NCBI GenBank assembly: GCA_036924285.1
Contig: JAYKYS010000009.1
Span: forward strand, 5,456,001-5,520,000
Length of the DNA: 64,000 bases
DNA from: Asterella californica
Lineage: Eukaryota > Streptophyta > Marchantiopsida > Marchantiales > Aytoniaceae
Direction: 5' to 3'
Shown here: one piece after another, positions 36,093-46,800 of the stretch
How positions within the stretch are numbered: position 1 is the first letter of the stretch
Layout of the letters: every line of letters starts with the position of its first letter
Made by a program: the position numbers and the translations under genes
The notes under the pieces: generated by a model
Database searches by the model: none
What the model saw: the letters and a program-made list of their open reading frames with translations, nothing else
Told to the model about the DNA's origin: nothing

Positions 36093-38129
36093 GGCGGGCC
36101 ATATTGCTAAGGGGTGTACGAAACCTAAGGTTAGTAACTGTAGCATGAATGCATTTGTTGCAAAGGACTTGTTGGAGGGCCAGATGACTGTGACCTTGAG
36201 AACCACGAAGAAGACGCCAGGATTGATGTATCTACAAGCCAAGGTTGCTAACCGTGATGTTACTTTTCTTGTGGACACAGGAGCGACTCACTCCTTCATA
36301 AGTCCAAAGTTGGTGAAGAATTTGGGCTTGTCTACCTCCAAGACAGACAAGCCTATTCAGGTACGCTTTGCCAAAGGCAAGACGTACCAAACTTCTAAAG
36401 TGGCTTTGGACGTACGATTTGCGTGTGGGAAGTTGGAGTTCACAGAGAACTTCACGGTGTGCGAGATGGATGATATCCATGCGGGTTTGGAGAACACTTT
36501 CTTGGACAGGTTTGAAGTGGAACTTAGACGGAAACCTTTAAGGTTAAACGTTAGAGTTAAAGGGCGGAAGTTGGGAGTGAGGCTGATCCGAAAGGTGCGG
36601 AAAATTGATGACTTTGCAGTGAATTTGATCAAAGACAAACAGATGGAATTCAACGATGGGGTCATGTGTTTGATGCGGGTTGCAGATTTGATGGCGGGTG
36701 ACAGACAAGAGGAAACATCAGGAGACGCGACTAAACTTCCGGAGGTGCTTCGCAAAGTGATTAAGGAGTTTGAGGATTTCTTGACGGATGAGTTACCTGT
36801 TGAGTTACCTCCAAGGCGGGTGGTGGATCACAAGATCGAGGTCTTGCCAGGATCAGAACCACCTTCCAAAGCCCCTTACCGACTCAATCAGGTGGAACTC
36901 CTTGAGTTGAAAAGACAACTCGGTGAGCTATTAGCGCGGGGATATATTCGAACTAGCAAGTCACCTTATGGAGCCCCAGTTCTGTTTGCAAAGAAGAAAG
37001 ATGAGAAGTTACGACTTTGCGTAGATTATCGTGCACTCAATAAGGTGACGGTGAAGAATAACTATCCCTTGCCAAGGATAGATGACCTCTTTGATAGGTT
37101 AGTGGGTGCGAAGTACTTCAGCAGGATAGACTTGAAGTCAGGATATTACCAGATCCGGATAGCTGACCCAGATGTTGAGAAGACCGCTTGTCGAACCAGA
37201 TACGGATCATTTGAATTCGTGGTGATGCCATTTGGACTCTGCAACGGCCCTTCGACGTTCACTACATTGATGAACACAATTTTTCGCGAGGAGATGGATG
37301 AGTTTGTCATCGTTTACATCGACGACTTCTTGATCTACTCCAAAACCTTGGAGTCGCACGCGGAGCAGCTAAGGGTGGTGTTGACGAAGCTGCGGGAGCA
37401 TAAGCTGTTTGCCAACATTGACAAGAGTGAGTTTGATTTGGAGCGCATTAACTTCTTGGGACATGTCATTAGTGCAGAAGGAGTCGGTCCGGATATGCAG
37501 AAGGTGGACGCGATTGTGACTTGGGAGCCTCCGACTACAGTGAAGGGAATGCGGTGATTCTTAGGATTGGCGCAGTTCTACCGCAAGTATGTGAAGGGGT
37601 TTTCAAAGATCACGAAGCCGTTGACGGACTGGACGGGCAAAGACGCACAGGTAAGTTGGACCAAGGAGATGGATGATGCGTTTCAGACGATCAAAGCTAT
37701 TTTGTCAAAGGTGCCAGTTTTGAGCTGTCAGAGTTCGACAAACCATTCGAGGTGCACACGGACGCGAGCGACTATGCGATTGACGGAGTGTTGGTGCAGG
37801 ATGGAAAACATGTAGCATACGAAAGCAAGAAGTTATCTGGAACGGAGAGTCGATGACCGACTCACGAGAAGGAACTGTTCGCGGTGGTTCATTGCTTGAG
37901 GAAATGGCGACATTACTTGGGACTTCACAAAACCCAAGTGTATACTGATAATATTTCGCTCAAGTACTTTGAAACACAAGATCGGGTGACGCCAAAGCAA
38001 CTACGGTGGCATGATACCTTGGCGCTCATGAACGTGGAATTACTCCACAAAGCGGGAAAGGACAATGTGGTTCTTGACGCCTTGAGTCGCAAGGAGGAAT
38101 ATCTTCCATCGTCAACACAGATTTTGTGA
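36064..38129 (+). pseudogene. Knuckle, protease, reverse transcriptase and RNase H of the nested chromovirus
   Basis: 36064-37557: [14 protein letters not shown] knuckle, retropepsin [13 protein letters not shown] (D-T-G-A), then RT with [40 protein letters not shown] and [13 protein letters not shown] (Y-I-D-D). A TGA at 37555 breaks it before FLGLAQFYRKYVKGF. A frame change near 37.73 kb leads to RNase H: FEVHTDASDYAIDGVLVQ, then a TGA, HEKELFAVVHCLRKWRHYL and VYTDNISLKYF. Family length and order are normal. It would copy RNA into DNA and remove the RNA strand; this copy cannot. Confidence 0.88.
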
Positions 38130-38132
38130 GCT

Positions 38133-39300
38133 ATGTATCCTAAGGAATCAGACTTGGAGAGGCGAATACGTGAAGGTTACATGGGTGATGACCGAGCGAA
38201 GGAATACTTGGAACAACTCAAGCGAGGGGTGAAGTTGCAAAACATGCAGCTAAGACATGGTTTACTCATGTTCAAGCAAAGTCGGGTTTATGTGGGACAA
38301 GGAAAACTTAGGACCAAGTTGTTAAAAGAATCTCACGATGTGCCCTTATCAGGCCATAAAGGAGAAAAGTCCACTTTAGCAATAATCGTTAAAAAGTTTT
38401 ATTGGCCCCACATGAAAGACGATGTTTCCCACTTTGTGAAAACATGCGTAACCTGTCAAGCGAATCGCGTTTCTTATGAGAAGAAACAAGGATTGCTTCA
38501 TCCTTTGCCGATTCCAGCCAGACCTTGGGAAAGCATTAGCATGGACTTCATTACCTCTCTGCCTGACTCGAATGGATACAACGCGATTTTTGTGATAGTT
38601 GAATGGTTTAGCAAACTAGCGAAGTTTGCTCTGACCTTGGACATTGCAACAGCGTTCACGACTTCTCGGTTGTTCCTAGATACTTGGTGGCGTTCACATG
38701 GATTACCTCGGAGTATTATTTCAGATCGAGACTCTAAGTTCACAAGTGCCTTTTGGAAACACATGTTCCAAAAATTGAGGACTAAGTTAAAATTTAGTAC
38801 CGCCTTTCATCCGGAAACAGATGGACAAACAGAACGAGTTAACTCGGTTCTGAATCAATACTTGAGGAATTATGTGAGCGCAGACCAAAGTGATTGGGCG
38901 GAGTGGCTCAGTCTTGCGGAGTATTGCTACAATTCCACGAAGCATTCGGCATTCGGCAACCGGTGAATCGCCTTTCTTGCTGGCTTACGGACGTGAGCCA
39001 GAAGGGCCTCTTGACTTGACTCTTGCAGGGAGTTCTACATCGGCACGACCAAGAACACGGTAAACATCAGCTGAAGAGTTGGTGGCGGCAATGCAGCAGC
39101 ACGAGGAGCAAGTAAAGAACCTCGAGAAGGTGCAGCAAAGATACACGAAGCAGGTAAACAAGCATCGGCGGCAAGTGCAGTTTCAAGTGGGTGAACAAGT
39201 ATGGTTAAGTGCGAAAAACTTCACACTTCCGAAGGATATATCGGCGAAGTTCTCAGCAAAGTTCGCGTGATCTTTTGTCATTGTCAAGAATCCGCATGAA
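38133..39300 (+). pseudogene. Integrase of the nested chromovirus
   Basis: Zinc region HDVPLSGHKGEKST with CVTCQANR (HHCC). Catalytic triad: D in SMDFITSLP, D in IISDRDSKFTS, E in GQTERVNSVLNQYLRNY. The frame breaks near 38.96 kb (after NSTKHSAFG), and two further changes lead through a C-terminal segment QFQVGEQVWLSAKN. In family members this segment precedes the chromodomain. Confidence 0.85.
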
Positions 39301-39336
39301 GATGTCTATACATTAGACCTTCCTCACGAGTGGCAG

Positions 39337-39516
39337 TTGCATCCGACTTTCCATGTTTCTTTATTAAAGAAATACTTCAAGGATGATTTGCGGCCGGAGC
39401 GCAAACAGATTCTCAGGCCTCAACCTGATGTCGTGCAAGGCGAAGCAGAATATGAGGTGGAGTCCATTTTGCGATCTCGACGCAAATCAAACCGGATGGA
39501 GTACTTGGTCAAATGG
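39337..39516 (+). pseudogene. Chromodomain, truncated half-way
   Basis: Reads HPTFHVSLLKKY, then EYEVESILRSRRKS and MEYLVKW, the first two strands of a chromodomain. The W-K-G-Y...W-E half is missing, because the element stops at 39516 and the duplication plus minus-strand integrase follow. Such domains in chromoviruses guide integration to marked chromatin. Confidence 0.85.
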
Positions 39517-39527
39517 CGTGTCTCTAT
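39517..39527 (+). other. 11-bp duplication, right copy
   Basis: CGTGTCTCTAT, identical to 33779-33789. Confidence 0.85.
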
Positions 39528-40368
39528 GCTGAGCAATCGCTAGGTTCTCAAAAGCCATAGACATAACTCTCCGAAATGTCTCTGCTCGTTGAGAACATGC
39601 TCTCACCCACATATCCGGGTCATCAAGGTCCAGCACCTCAGCAGAATCACGACGAATGGCCGAAGGTAGATCTGGATCTCGGCCATACAATAGAAAATAC
39701 GGTGAGAAGGAAGCCAAAGACGCTTGTCGGTTGAAACGGTAACCCATAGCCGACCATGGTAACTGCACATCCCAATCTCCCAAGTGGCCCTTCTGCAGGC
39801 CATACTTGCGCAATCCTCTCTTCACCGTCTGAACTACCCTCTCCGCCAAACCATCCGCCTCAGGATGATCTCGAGATGTAGTCCGATGATCAATCAGCGC
39901 CTGATCACACAAGGCCTGAAACTCACCCAGGAACTCTGTACCTTGGTCGGTCAGCACTTCAGTTGGTGCTCCAAAACGACTTAGCACTCGATCTAAGAAC
40001 GCATACGCTGTCCTTTCACTCGTCTTGTCTGGTAATGCCACCAACTCAATCCACTTGGAGAAGTACTCCACCATCACCAACACATACCGGTGGTGACGTA
40101 CGGTCAACGGTAAGGGTCCCGCAAAATCCAAACTCCAACGGTAACCCAACCCCATAATCGGTAAGGGGTGTAACTGTGGAGTAGGAGCATTAAACGATGC
40201 TCGTACTCGATCACAAACCACACATCGTGCGACAAACTGTTGCACATCGACGTGCATACCACGCCACCAATACTGTCCTTGGAGTAAGCGATGCGTACGC
40301 TTCACTCCAAAATGTCTCAACTCCTCATGGGCACGTCGTACTAACTGTGCCCTCTGGAATGGATCCAT
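39528..40368 (-). pseudogene. Integrase of the DNMT element, N-terminal and catalytic parts
   Basis: Zinc region HEELRHFGVKRTH with CVVCDRV (HHCC). Core: D in RWSLDFAGPLP, D in VLTDQGTEFLGEF, E in DGLAERVVQTVKRGL. Then GYRFNRQASLASFSPYFLLY, typical of Ty3 integrases. The open frame runs 882 bp without a stop up to the insertion of the chromovirus and continues in frame at 33778. With that insert removed the integrase looks intact, which makes it the best preserved gene of the element. It inserts the DNA copy. Confidence 0.9.
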
Positions 40369-41137
40369 ACCCTCCCATCATCCCACACTCGAAGTAATGT
40401 CGTCCTTCTCGTCGAAATCTCTTCGCTCGTTGAAGAACACGATCTCGCTCCTTGGTACTTACTGTGCCTACTATCACATCAGTACGTAGATACTCCATCA
40501 CGATCACATCATCATGGATAACTCGCTGATCTGGAACACCATCTCCACCCTCAGGATTTGGAGACTCATCATCTACTCTCTGACCAGAGAAAGATACGAC
40601 TTGGTCCTCCATACTAGAGTTCATGACCAACACACAAAGAAAGGCAGATGCATGCCACCCTGGCACTATCTCCTCATCAACCTCGTCATGCCAGCGAGCC
40701 CCAGTCTGATCCTGCTGACTCGTGCATGGGTTGCGACTCAACCCATCGGCATCTAGGTTTGCAACTCCAGGTCTATGTACTACCTGGAAGTCATACTCTT
40801 GTAAGATCAGAGCCCATCGTGCAAGCTTCCCTGTAAGCTTATCGGACTCCATCAACCACTTGAGCGGCTGGTGATCAGTGATGAGAGTAAAGGAGTTCTC
40901 AAACATATAACATCGAAAGTGTGCAACAGCCCACACTGCCGTCAAACACTCTCCCTCATACGAACTATACCTCGCCTCCGCTGAATTGTTGGAGCGACTG
41001 GCATACGCCACCACGATCTCCTTTTTCTCATCATCATGTTGAGTCAGCACTGCTCCAAGTCCCAACATACTCCAATCTGTGTGCAGTTGGAAAGGACGCC
41101 CCCTAATGGGTCTCCTCAAGATGGGAGCAGATGTCAA
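40325..41137 (-). pseudogene. RNase H and linker of the DNMT element
   Basis: FQLHTDWSMLGLGAVLTQHD (D start), ARYSSYEGECLTAVWAVAHF (E) and SFTLITDHQPLKWLM (D) give the RNase H core, followed by VVHRPGVANLDADGLSR. Then comes an acidic linker of about 120 residues leading to the integrase zinc region, which starts in an overlapping frame. It is matched by remnant C at 28193. Confidence 0.88.
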
Positions 41138-41299
41138 CCTATCCTTGAGCTCTATGAAAGCTCGCTCCTGCTCATCTCCCCACTGTCACTCTTGGTCCAC
41201 CTTCATCAGCTTGGTCAACGGCTTCGCAATTGCACTAAATCCTCAAGTATCGACGATAAAAGTTCACCAAACCAACAAATGCTCAAACTCGACTCACAT

Positions 41300-42063
41300 C
41301 TGTGGGGCGTGGGATACGTGCAATAGCCTCAACCTTCGTCTGTTGAACACCCAACCCACCTGGATAGATGGTGTGGCCCAGATACTCTACCAACCTCCTG
41401 GAATAACTTACACTTCCCAGGGTGTAACTTCAACCCATGAGCTCTCAACCGCTCAAACACATCCCGTAAGTGTCTCTCGTGCTCCTCCACTGTAGCACTA
41501 TAGACTAAGATGTCGTCAATATAACATCTGACAAAATCCAATCCTGCTAGGATTCTGTCCATCACCCTTTGGAACTCAGCAGGGGCGTTCTTTAACCCAA
41601 ATGGTAAGAACCGCCACTGATACAAACAATCCTTGCCGTGAGAGTCAATTCCTCAGAATGCTGTCTTGGACTTATTTTCTTCTCTCACTGGCAACTGATG
41701 ATACCCTGCTCGAAGATCCAAAGTACTGAAGACCTTCACATGCCCCACTGCATCAAAGATCTCCTCAGGTGTCGGCATGGCATACTTATCGGACTTCGTC
41801 TGCCGATTGATAAGACAATAGTCCCCACACATCCGTCTATCTGTGTAGTTGCCATACATATCTTTCTTGGCTGGCATAACTGTGGCAGATGCATACTCTC
41901 CATGCGACATCTCCACCAACCCAGCCTCCAACAAATCTTGAGTCCGACTCTGGATCAAGGCTCTCTCCATGTCACTGTACTTGTAAGGACGTCGGAAGAT
42001 TGACGTGTCATTAGCCAAGTCGATCCGTATACCAGGTCCCTTCAAGGTACCCAAATCCTTCAT
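41300..42063 (-). pseudogene. Reverse transcriptase of the DNMT element
   Basis: 42063-41650: DLLEAGLVEMSHGEYASATV, the start of RT, then RMCGDYCLINRQT and FSTLDLRAGYHQLPV. After a stop at about 41653 the same frame continues: YQWRFLPFGLKNAPAEFQRV and FVRCYIDDILVYS (Y-I-D-D at about 41512-41523), then LKLHPGKCKLF. A further break near 41330 precedes RNase H. Order and motifs are standard Ty3. The RT begins directly downstream of the methyltransferase, so the latter is an insertion between protease and RT, not an addition at the end. Confidence 0.9.
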
Positions 42064-42231
42064 ACTGAAGGCAAAACAATTCCTGTAGCTCTTCAGGAAT
42101 CTTTGGACTCTTCATCTCTCCTCTTCTATAAGCTTGGGTCCAATCTCCGGCTCCCAAGTATCCTCTGTCACCATGCTAGAGATAGAGGACGAAGTCGTTG
42201 ACTGCTATCTTGCAGCCTCTGGAGCAGTTTC

Positions 42232-43787
42232 CTACCCACCATCAACAACCTCCACCGCTACTGTGCGTAAAACTTCTGCAGTTCTAGCTGCAAGCTCCAC
42301 ACTCTCTCCTATGACATCCCATGATGTCCAAGGATGACGAACTCCACGTGCCTCGCCCCCAGCCTTTGTCTCCACCGACCCGGTAGGCAAAGAACTCAAG
42401 AGTGCTCGAGCAGTAACACTCGTCGATCGCATCCGACGCTGCTCAGCCAATCCAAGGCTAACAATCCATGTCAAGCAATTCAAGTCCATTGCTTGATCCA
42501 ATACTTGACGACGTGAAGCCTCCGACACCGAAGCTACTGCCGTCGTATCCATAGCAAAACCCATTGCTCGCTCTCTCTCATCGGCATTGAGCTCCACCAA
42601 CTACCGTAATTGAGCATCCCATACAAGCCCAGGTCCTCCATCTCTGTAAGCATGTGACGCTGAAAAGCTTACCAAAGTGGGTAACGCTATCATGGGCCGT
42701 TCCACTAGGTTCATCACTGCCATGGGTGACCTATCGACGACTCTCACTACTTGAGATCGTCGTGCTGCATCCAAGATGCTATCAACCGTGAGATGTGCTG
42801 GTCGTCTCACTCCATCGTGTGCTCGCTTAAGCACCTCTCTCGATAACAAGTTCGTCCACCACAACCGTGGACGATGTGCACGAGATCCTACTCTCGCTGC
42901 ATCCAACAACACTGCTGGTCCAATCCAAGACCGCACTTGGTGCACACTCGTCATCATCTGTGTGCGAGCATCACCCAACAAAGGAACGTTCTCCAAGATG
43001 TACGTTGGAGATCCACCTGATGCATCTGGAGATGTCGTAAGATCCGTAACATCTCCCATAACATCCTAGATCGCGGGTCATGTAAACCCTGACCTCTCTC
43101 AGCACGTGTGTGACCTTGACATGGCCATCCGGCTATCACCAAGTGAATGGTGCCCACCAACGTAAGATCCTGCGCCCTCAACAGCGAAATATCCGATGGT
43201 AATGCTTGCTGGTATCCTCTAACAGCTGATATGGACAACAACTCAGGATATCTCTGCATCAAACGTGTCACATGTCGCAATGAGATGCGTCTCGCAATCT
43301 CATCTCTCTCCACATACAAGTATCGCTGTACTTGTATACCTGCCTGCAATACCGCAGCCAAACCTGTGCTGATCCCTCCAAACAGCTCCAGCACACATAC
43401 ACCCTCCTCTGGATACTGCCACACAATGGGAGTCGTATCCAACGGTGATAAGGTCACAAGGCCAGTAGCAGGAACAACTCTTTGTTCCTCTACTGGTGGT
43501 ACAAAGGCTTCACTCCAAGCCTGCTGCACCAACTGATCAGCATATTGCTGCAACTCTCCACTCGAACTCCAGAGTGGAACATCCAAGGCAGATGGTACTA
43601 ACGTAGACATGCTAGGCATGTCCTCCACCTCCTCAAAGATCGGAGTATCCTCCGCATGGGCATTGCCCTCCAACAACTCGCCTGACCAAGTGATGACCGA
43701 ACTGAACCCTGCAACGGATGCCATCGTCCCTGGTGTAGGCTCCGTCATCCCAATTTTAGCACTGAACCGCACTGGTAAGCGGCTCAC
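42232..43787 (-). pseudogene. C5 DNA cytosine methyltransferase carried by the retrotransposon
   Basis: All core C5-methyltransferase motifs appear in canonical order. I: LELFGGISTGLAAVLQAG (about 43394-43340), the AdoMet site. IV: AGWPCQGHTRAERGQG with catalytic Cys at 43119-43121, then DPRSRMLWEMLRIL. VI: ILENVPLLG. VIII: SRAHRPRLWWTNLL. IX/X: ERERAMGFAMDTTA and QAMDLNCLTWIVSLG. The family transfers methyl from AdoMet to C5 of cytosine. The R-x-R-x-W-W-x-N form and length point to the DNMT3-like side, and the motif order is not permuted as in plant DRM. One frameshift (about 43020) and one TAG (42601) break it. It is in the same frame as the protease upstream, with one TGA (about 43836) between, so it was part of Pol. 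An N-terminal acidic region of about 120 residues has no known domain. Confidence 0.88.
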
Positions 43788-43835
43788 TTGTCCCTCACCG
43801 GACTGCCAACCTGGTCTGTAAGATGCTGTCTCCGC

Positions 43836-44219
43836 TCAATAGTCGATCACGAACCCCATAGGGTACAACACAGCACCTCCCATCAATACATCATAAGACT
43901 CTGCGGCTGTAACGATGGCCTTGGTCCTCACCATAGAGCCATCCGTGGGGTGATATGGCCGAACTCTCACCGTCAACATCTCACGTGTCATGTGTAGAGC
44001 CGTACCTCCTGATCCTCCTAGAGATGTCTGCAACTGGAATGGACATCTCTCTATCTCGGACTTCTTCAAACCCAAACCAATACACGCCGCCTTTCTCAAC
44101 ATCAACGATTGGGCTCCAGAGTCTAACAAGACCTTCTGGGGTCGATACACTTTCCCTGAAGGTGCCACCAAACAGAAGATACCACTTCTGTTGTCCAACA
44201 ACACCACACCTGGTGCCAA
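43836..44219 (-). pseudogene. Retropepsin of the DNMT element
   Basis: QKVLLDSGAQSLMLRKAA has the D-S-G-A active triplet, and AESYDVLMGGAVLYPMG is the C-terminal signature (family Y-D-V/L-L-x-G). The frame ends at TGA but continues directly with AETASYRPGWQSGEG into the methyltransferase, so protease and methyltransferase were one polyprotein. It would cut Gag and Pol apart, presumably also releasing the methyltransferase. Confidence 0.88.
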
Positions 44220-44262
44220 ACCAGCACGGTCAATCGCCGGCCTAGCTGGTAACTCATCTAAC

Positions 44263-46173
44263 CTAGCAAGCGGGGTCTAACCTAGCAGTCGTCGCTTGCC
44301 AAGTACCACTGGTAGCTGTCCTGATCCTCGACTCCATGGACACGTCTACCGCCTCTCGCTGAACTACTTCAGCACTAGAGGTAACTACATCCTCTCTCTC
44401 ACTGAGCATGGCCGCCAACTGGAACACTGGAGCCAGGTTGACTCCCAATGTTCTCATATCCGTGGTTGAGAATAGTGGGGCTCGCAAAACTGCTGTAGCC
44501 GCTCCCAACATCGGATTCGACGTCGCATCCAGAGACGTCGAAGGTGGACTCACATCACACCCACTCTTGGACGTCGATGCTTCCAACTCTACTGCACCAT
44601 CGGTAGGCCGTTTAGGAATCATAGATGTGGTCCTCAACGCCTCCGATAACGTGAACGACTGGGGAAGCCTGGTCTGTCTACCAGCCTCCCCGCGTTGTGG
44701 ATCCAACTCCAGTGACGCACCTCGTGGCTCAGAGGCACGTACTGCATCTCTAGTCACTGCCGCAGATGTCTCAATCTGCGCCACACCAGTCATGAAGTCG
44801 AAGTCACCTCCTTCTCCTCCATAAGATGTGGAAGCCTCTGTTCCACCTGATCTCCGCTGAGTCATAGTCATACTAGCTATCCTCTGCTCCAACTGCTCAA
44901 TCCGAGCAGCCATACTTGCTTCTGACGTCGTAGCAGGCGGTGGATTGACCGGTCCTCTCTCGGGTGATGGACCTCTACCTCCAGCTCGACCACCACGGCC
45001 TCCTTGAGCTCCTCCGCCTCGTCCACGATCAACCTTCCCTTTCTGCAACTCGGGATGGAGATCAAAACAACGGTCACTACTGTGATCAGGTCGTCCGCAA
45101 TGCTCGCATTGCCTAGGTACTGCTTGAAACGTCTCTGACGTCCCTGATGTCTCATAACCTCTCCTCTGTGGACAGTCCTTCTGCTGATGAGGACCATCAC
45201 ACGTCCAACAAGGACCCGCTTGCTGCTGACTAGAGAAGGATGGCATGGGCTTCTGTCCACCAGATCCTCCAACACCTCCCTGAGATCGTGACTGCTCCGC
45301 TCGATCCTTACCACCACCACCACCACCACCACCACCAGGCTGTTGCGTAGCCTGTGATCCTCGAGAAGAGGTGGTCGCTCCATGTGGTGTCTCCTTGCTG
45401 AACCCAGCAACCACCACCCTCTCCTCCATCATGTTGAGCTCAATCCGCTCAGCCAGACTAAAGACAATCACCAACGTCGGAGCGGTATCTCTAAGGAGAG
45501 TAGCATCTCTAACTCTCCTACGCAGCTCCCGGTCTAGTATCCCATACCAGAACTGGATTGCATGTGCTTCCGTCACCCCTTGGGTAACGCTGATCAACCG
45601 CCTCATGCGAGTAAACGCCTCGCGTAAGCTCTCTCCAGTCTTCCGCTGGAACTCCTGCAGACTCCTCAACTTGTCGGTCCGCACACCCTGATAGTTCTTC
45701 CTCAAACATTGGAAGAACTGAACCACAGGGTTAAACCCTGGTGGTATCCCGCTCATACTACCACCCGCTCCACTACTTGTGGATGCACCGCTGGTAGTAG
45801 GTACTCCGCCACCTGTGGATGTACCACTGCTACTGGCACCCGAACTTGCAGGTGCTACGCCTCCTGAAACTGCGCCAGTAGTGATAGAAATGTAGTTGGG
45901 AGACCAATGTTATCTCCACAACTCGATCTCAACACTATAATCTCGCCTGAACTCATGATAATCGTCCATCGGCGGTCCCTCCAAGTGTTGGAACAAACCC
46001 TTCCACGCCATGAAGGGTGTAAACAGTTGTGGGTTCCGCATCTGCTGCAGATCGCACCAACTGTCGAACTCCTGGATGAATTCATCCAGCTCAATGGTAC
46101 CAACTGTACCCGAGTAACGTCGAGGCCCCTTCATGGCTCCTTCGTGGCCCCATAGATCTCGTCCATGTTCCAC
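44263..46173 (-). pseudogene. Gag of the DNMT element, with two zinc knuckles
   Basis: 46173-45910 (MEHGRDLWGHEG, ELDEFIQEFDSWCD, FTPFMAWKGLFQHLEG) and, after a shift, 45756-44263 (VVQFFQCLRKNYQ, LREAFTRMRRLISVTQ, AIQFWYGILDRELRRRV) give the capsid domain. A poly-Gly run coded by a GGT repeat (about 45314-45346) precedes two knuckles: CWTCDGPHQQKDC (C-x2-C-x3-H-x4-C) and CEHCGRPDHSSDRC (standard CCHC). The rest is long, Gly/Ser/Thr-rich and without a known domain. Gag forms the particle and packages RNA. Confidence 0.8.
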
Positions 46174-46779
46174 AACAACGGTGTGGCGACACTAGACTCA
46201 TCACCAGAAAACGTGCTGTCTGCCTCTGACTCGTCCTCTGGAACAACCGACGGCAATGGTGTAGATAGTCGGTACCTCACCCCACTCCGTGTATACCCAC
46301 TGTCCAAGAAGTCCCCACCAGAACCTCCCGAGAACTCCGTGATGAGAGAATCCCGCTAACACACTCCCCAACCGGAATGTCGCAATCTCCGTCACCACCG
46401 TAACCACCACTTGCCTAACCCTGCTCCTACTGAGCTCACCTATCCCCTACTAGGACGGTCAAGGTAAGGGCAACCTGTACCTGTCATCACCACAGGCAGC
46501 CTCTCACGGTCTGTTGGTCGTCACTCCAACCGCACCGTGAGAGAGACAAAAATAGTCTGATTGGTCCGCAACTCCAGCCTCATTACCGACAGCACACTGG
46601 AGTGAACTCACTCCGGAAATCAAGCGCCAACACAAGCAAACGCGGCGCACAAACAGGAAGCAGAATATGGAGGGGTTCCAACAACAAGAAGTCCAAACGA
46701 TAACTCTCCACACTCAAACATTCACATAAAGAGAAATCCAGCCCCATCCGGACTGACGTCTCCTCGTCGGTGACCTCAT

Positions 46780-46799
46780 GCACAATATATGGTCACCAA
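46780..46799 (-). promoter_or_regulatory. Probable primer binding site of the DNMT element
   Basis: One or two nt after the LTR-like end (CAGTTACGACA), the minus strand reads TTGGTGACCATATATTG. The TGG start fits a tRNA CCA end. It differs from the E1/E2 and initiator-Met sites, and the tRNA is unknown. Confidence 0.45.
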
Positions 46800-46800
46800 C

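Larger units (their letters stand above)
33790..39516 (+). mobile_element. Chromodomain Ty3/Gypsy element (chromovirus), 3'-truncated, nested in the DNMT element
   Basis: Has a 5' LTR, primer site, gag, protease, RT, RNase H, integrase and the first half of a chromodomain, all on the + strand. It ends abruptly inside the chromodomain at 39516 with no 3' LTR, followed directly by the second copy of an 11-bp target duplication. Many stops and frameshifts. Confidence 0.85.

Noticed and set aside
42232..43787. The methyltransferase as a host gene that happens to lie in an element
   Set aside because: It is in the protease frame, on the same strand, lies exactly between protease and RT, and has no introns. 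A host gene would need its own start and promoter.
44408..44824. + strand ORFs opposite the gag of the DNMT element
   Set aside because: Mirror frames of a Gly/Ser/Thr-rich coding region with no motif.
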